A stretch of 64,000 nt of DNA from Apostichopus japonicus. Taxonomy: Eukaryota; Echinodermata; Holothuroidea; Aspidochirotida; Stichopodidae. The stretch spans positions 5,444,001 to 5,508,000 of the forward strand of contig NC_092561.1 in NCBI RefSeq assembly GCF_037975245.1, in the 5' to 3' direction. Position 1 is the first letter of the stretch. Every line of letters begins with the position of its first letter. Under the pieces are notes generated by a model that saw only the letters and a list, made by a program, of their open reading frames with translations, was not told the DNA's origin and searched no databases. Shown here one piece after another: positions 60,440-64,000 of the stretch. A program made the position numbers and the translations under genes.

Positions 60440-61003
60440 CTACTTCTTTTTGGGTGCTACCTTCTTGGCTGGTTTCTTTACAACCTTCTTCTTTGGTGCA
60501 GCTTTTTTGGTTGGCTTCTTAGCTGCTGGCTTCTTTGGCTTCACGGCCTTCTTGGGCTTGGCTGCAGACTTCTTCTTCACTGCTTTCTTTGCTGCAGGTT
60601 TCTTGACCTTCTTTGCAGCCTTCTTTTTGGCGTCCTTCTTGGCCTTTGCCTCAGCCCTTTTCTTCTTCTGCTTTTCTAACAAGTCCTTCTTCCTCTGTAC
60701 TGCCTTCTGCTTCTTGGCCTTTTCCTGCTCGGCTTTCTTAGCTTTTGCGGTGTCGAGCTTGAAAGTACCACTGGCTCCAGTACCTTTAACTTGCTTGAGG
60801 ACTCCAGTTGCAACGCCTCTTTTGAGGGCCTTGTTCACGAAGACTGAGCTCCTCTCCACACCAGTAGCTTTGATTTGCTTCTTGATGGCAACTCCTGACG
60901 ATCCCTTTGTATCATTCAGTGCTGCAATAGCCTTGACGACAAGATCGAGGGTTGTTGGGCCAGTAGGCTTGGACTTCTTTGCTTTCTTCGTTTGGGTTGC
61001 CAT
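60440..61003 (-). CDS. Linker histone H1, 187 aa (right arm)
   Basis: Second, intact, intronless H1 gene on the opposite strand. Same architecture as the left copy: basic N-tail, winged-helix domain at about residues 15-84 ending QVKGTGASGTFKL, and a K/A-rich tail. Visible differences: Q for E at residue 4, S for T in the GASG motif (the more usual H1 residue), a two-residue shorter tail (KKKAAKKVKK against KKKAVSAKKVKK), and P for A in the last KKVAPKKK. Coding identity is visibly higher than that of the flanks, so both copies seem to be under constraint or gene conversion. The long plus-strand frame over the same bases (60324-61016) is an antisense shadow. Confidence 0.96.
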   Translation of the reverse strand: MATQTKKAKKSKPTGPTTLDLVVKAIAALNDTKGSSGVAIKKQIKATGVERSSVFVNKALKRGVATGVLKQVKGTGASGTFKLDTAKAKKAEQEKAKKQKAVQRKKDLLEKQKKKRAEAKAKKDAKKKAAKKVKKPAAKKAVKKKSAAKPKKAVKPKKPAAKKPTKKAAPKKKVVKKPAKKVAPKKK

Positions 61004-61135
61004 TTTGAATACGTAAAGTTACGTTTCTGGTGTTCAGGTATTTCCGGATGATTGCGAAATTTCTAAATAATTCCGCCTTGATATGATATGATATGATACA
61101 CCTCGTATTACGCTTCCGCCTTGGGTATTGCGCCA

Positions 61136-61193
61136 TTTATATTTGAGTTGACGGACGTGACAGAGAATATACCAAATCCTGCGTTGTGATTGG
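61136..61193 (-). promoter_or_regulatory. H1 core promoter: TATAAA and CCAAT (right arm)
   Basis: On the minus strand, CCAAT (61189-61193) is followed about 50 bp downstream by TATAAA (61136-61141), about 130 bp before the start codon. The layout equals that of the left arm, and the TATA box is closer to consensus here. Confidence 0.65.
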
Positions 61194-62037
61194 GTCTACG
61201 CTAATAGCAAGATTGTTAGCGCAATTTGTACAAAGCAAATCTTACAAGTAACGTTTTAGTCTTACAATTTTCTTTTTCACATTTTGTAGACAAACTAAAG
61301 GAAATTTTGAAAAAGATCGTGCTTTTGTCTTGAGAACAGATGATATTTTTAGTTTTCAATCCATAGTATGGATGAATTGGCTGATTTCCGGTAAAATTTC
61401 ACGAATATTTACGTGGTAGTAGGAAATCAACAGAAATTGTTCATATTTTCACTATTTCTTTACATATTTTCGGCCTTTGAAAAGTATTACAGCGTAATCA
61501 CAGAAGAGATTAATTTGTTGTGTACCAGTTTTGTGACATTTTGGACACTATGGTACATTTGCGAGGAAATTGGACTCATTTTATGAACGGTTGTTTGAAA
61601 CGACCAAGTTAAGTTGTAACCGGTACTAGATTATAAGGTATATACTACGCACAGTTCAACCATGGCTATAGCTCCATGGTTCAACACAAGCTCAGATCAG
61701 GAAGTTATGGAATGGGTCAGCCAAAACGCCAGGGGCACAATCCTCGTGCCATGGTATTGCCAGGGCTTGGGCAGCCAGTAAAGTGCGCTTCCCTCTCCTT
61801 ACAGGTTTTTATTGTTTTGTAAACGCTTACATCCTGCCTAATTTGCTGTTTCTAAGTTTATTCTTACTGCATGCGTTTATTTCAAATAACTAGTCTTGGC
61901 TATGTACGGATCGATCAGGCCCCCCCCCCTCCCTCGACACACAGTGTCACGCGCGTGTGAAGGTTTTACACATTGTGGTAGAAAAAAATCATGGGGGAGG
62001 GGGAACGCACTCTGTACCGGCCTGGAGCCGTCATATA
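61194..62037. other. H1 upstream flank, right arm
   Basis: Counterpart of 41319-42156. No gene is recognised. C-run at 61920. Confidence 0.5.
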
Positions 62038-62752
62038 CCGAAATCCCATATCTGGCTTTATATCTGATTTAATCTGGCCACATGAACTTCATTATATGGC
62101 CAAAATGATATGAAAACATATATACCTTGCGGATATAAATACTAACCCGGCAGGGTGGGTTCACCAGGTCTGGGGCAACCTCCCATTACTTTCCTAAGTA
62201 GTTTCCATCACTCGTTGAAAGCAGTTGTGTGCTGCTTGTCTTCCTCTTCATTCGTTCCTTCAAATTGCTATATTGTCTGTATTATTAGCCAACCTAAAAG
62301 TTCTAATTAACCCGCTGGAGCCGTGCCTTGCACGGCTCGAACAGGAATTTCATTTTAACCATGCATAAAGACTATCCAGATATGTAGATTAAGTTTTATG
62401 TGCATGGCCATCATAAGGCCAGACATAACGTTAACTGTATAGAGAGTCAATCCGGATATGCAGATAGAGATTTACCTGGCCATATCAAGCGAGATATAAC
62501 TGGATATGTATAGTTAATCCTGATATGCAGATACAGGTTCATATGTCCCAGATATGGAACTGGAAGCCATAAATTTAACCAGATAAAAAATGTTATGGAC
62601 CATATAAAGCTTCATTTGATATCAAGTTATATCTGCCAAATTTTGTATCTGGCCAAATATATATAAATTCCAGATCTGAATCAGATCTGGCCCATATTCG
62701 TGATCTGGTCCTGATCTGGATACTTATATCTGGCCCAAATCTGGGATTCCGG
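62038..62752. mobile_element. TA-flanked MITE rich in ATATCTGG, right arm
   Basis: Ends CCGAAATCCCATATCTGG and CCAAATCTGGGATTCCGG with TA on both sides. Orthologous (paralogous by duplication) to 40699-41318 but 95 bp longer, so one or both copies changed after the duplication. The interior is full of CCAGATAT / ATATCTGG motifs. Confidence 0.72.
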
Positions 62753-63473
62753 TAAGGGTACATACCCACGTGTCCCGGGCGGGCATTCGTGTAGGCCTAT
62801 TTTTAATTGTCTGGGTCTCTTAATTTGCCTCGGCTGCCGGGATCGAGGCGGACATGATCTTCATAGCCAATTATATGGCCCCTATAGTTATCGTGTAAGT
62901 TGACCATGCCCACCTCACCCCCCCCCACTCACCCCGCTTGCACCCCCAAAGTTAACGTTGCATACCCATCAAATCATAGCCGTTGAATATTTACAAAATA
63001 ACTTCTACTGTACCGTACGTACAACTAAATCTGACGAGTTGGGCAATGGTTCAAATTTAGTGATTCATATAGCTCATATTCATTCGCTCTTTCCAAACTT
63101 AGTTGACATGAAGTTGATTGTGCTGTTACATGAGGCCTTGAGAATTTAATTCGCGTCAGTAAAGGAACCCCGGACTTATAGTCCTGTTTGACCCTATCAT
63201 TGTCTTACAGAGCTCAATGTAAAGGATCTCTAAAAAATCCTGCAGGTATCCTTCACTAGACCTGTTTAATCATATATGGGTCCCCTCCCTTTAGAACATC
63301 CCGGCCATGAAAATGTAACATACTTAATTAGCCCCTCGATCGATCGATCCTTCTCAATAAAATGATTCCTCCATGCATGCGTATCTGCTCTTTGTCAAAC
63401 TTGATATTGCCCAATGAATTAGCATCGACCTATAACAACTTCACAACCCGGTATCTTCTGTAACCAGGGATCA
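62753..63473. other. Outer part of right arm, no gene
   Basis: Matches the left arm (about 40085-40698 and 37616-37750) without the 2 kb element and the 291 bp MITE. It therefore shows the empty sites for both insertions, near 63335-63345. Confidence 0.6.
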
Positions 63474-63579
63474 TAGGCGTACGAGGCGGGGGGGGGGGCA
63501 GGGGGGCAGACTGCCCCCAAATTTCCAGAGGACAAGAAATTCGGGCAAAAGTCCTGAAAAATTCTGGCAGCCTAAGAGG

Positions 63580-63630
<51 letters not shown>

Positions 63631-64000
63631 GTAGTTTGCCCGAATCTTTTTCAAATTTTTGCCCGACAATTCTGTGGAAAGCGTTTTATGTTATTTGTTT
63701 TGTGACATTAATGTTAATATAGGCCTAATGATTTTCTTTATTTAGCATCATGTTGCCCGAATATTTCCGTGTAACACCACCGTAAGCGCAGCTCATCTGG
63801 GCTACCACGCTTTTTGCACTATCAAAAATTTTCTAACTAGTCAACTGTATACCTGGACATCCCCGACATGAGTGTATATAAGAAACGTTTTATTGTTCAT
63901 GGATGGTGGGGGGTGCCTACAAGCCTAGAAGTACAGGTTTATCATATTCTTTGTTATTTTTTATACTTTTTTGTGAGACAAATTGCAGTCTCACCCGACA
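63474..64000. other. Unique or element sequence beyond the duplication
   Basis: Starts with ATAGGCGTACGAGGCGGG and a long G-run, resembling one end of a MITE whose other end would lie outside or further on. Contains the (TA)n tract at 63582-63627. No gene is recognised. Confidence 0.4.
63582..63627. repeat. (TA)n microsatellite
   Basis: About 22 uninterrupted TA dinucleotides. Confidence 0.95.

Larger units (their letters stand above)
59471..63473. repeat. Right arm of the large inverted duplication
   Basis: Reverse complement of 37616-43920. It shares the H1 gene, its promoter and stem-loop, the ATATCTGG-rich MITE and the flanks. It lacks the three left-only insertions and has its own insertion at 59844-60121. 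The outer end at about 63473 abuts a sequence starting ATAGGCGTACGAGG and a G-run, which may be the end of another element. Confidence 0.93.

Noticed and set aside
60324-61016. 230-codon plus-strand frame, and its counterpart at 42329-42940 on the minus strand
   Set aside because: Antisense shadows of the lysine-rich H1 genes, giving phenylalanine/leucine-rich nonsense.
37616-63473. Assembly artefact (collapsed or duplicated haplotype) explaining the inverted repeat
   Set aside because: The arms differ by many substitutions and by four separate insertions with target duplications, and they flank single-copy genes. An artefact would be expected to be near-identical. Long reads would settle it.

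Overview
The window looks like genomic DNA of a marine invertebrate deuterostome, most likely an echinoderm; a sea cucumber is my best guess, at low confidence. It is AT-rich, intron-rich and full of short terminal-inverted-repeat (TIR) transposons. It carries animal genes with canonical GT-AG introns. No bacterial, viral or organellar gene organisation is visible, and I saw no retrovirus-like element.

Layout. From 1 to about 29.6 kb I find no gene I can name. This part holds minisatellites (1.8-3.5 kb, 8.35-9.6 kb, 13.7-14.2 kb), non-autonomous DNA transposons, SINE-like fragments (one with a U2 snRNA-like head) and three minus-strand segments that end in good splice donors and may be exons of an unidentified gene. 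From 29.7 to 34.1 kb lies a three-exon plus-strand gene for a 629-residue protein with 15 C2H2 zinc fingers, followed by its 3' UTR region and a tRNA-derived SINE.

From 37.6 to 63.5 kb the window is dominated by a large inverted duplication. The left arm is 37616-43920 and the right arm 59471-63473, with a 15.5 kb spacer. Each arm carries one intact, intronless linker histone H1 gene with a histone-type 3' stem-loop, so the two H1 genes diverge in orientation and position around the spacer. The spacer holds two convergent single-copy housekeeping genes: MRPL23 (mitochondrial ribosomal protein uL23m, plus strand, 4 coding exons) and NUP37 (Y-complex nucleoporin, minus strand, 7 coding exons). 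Both were assembled from exons whose splice phases agree.

The arms act as a natural before-and-after comparison for transposons. The left arm has a 291 bp element, a 2.0 kb element with another nested inside it, and a 329 bp insert that are all absent from the right arm; the right arm has a 278 bp element absent from the left. Several elements have exact 8 bp target duplications of hAT type. One 635 bp element in the spacer still encodes the C-terminal dimerisation region of a hAT transposase, and a 319 bp deletion derivative of it sits in MRPL23 intron 1.

The most unusual observations are: (i) very short (25-36 bp) inverted-repeat inserts flanked by direct repeats; (ii) a U2 snRNA-headed SINE-like repeat; (iii) one hairpin core module shared by TIR elements with different ends; and (iv) independent insertions at the same site in the two arms.
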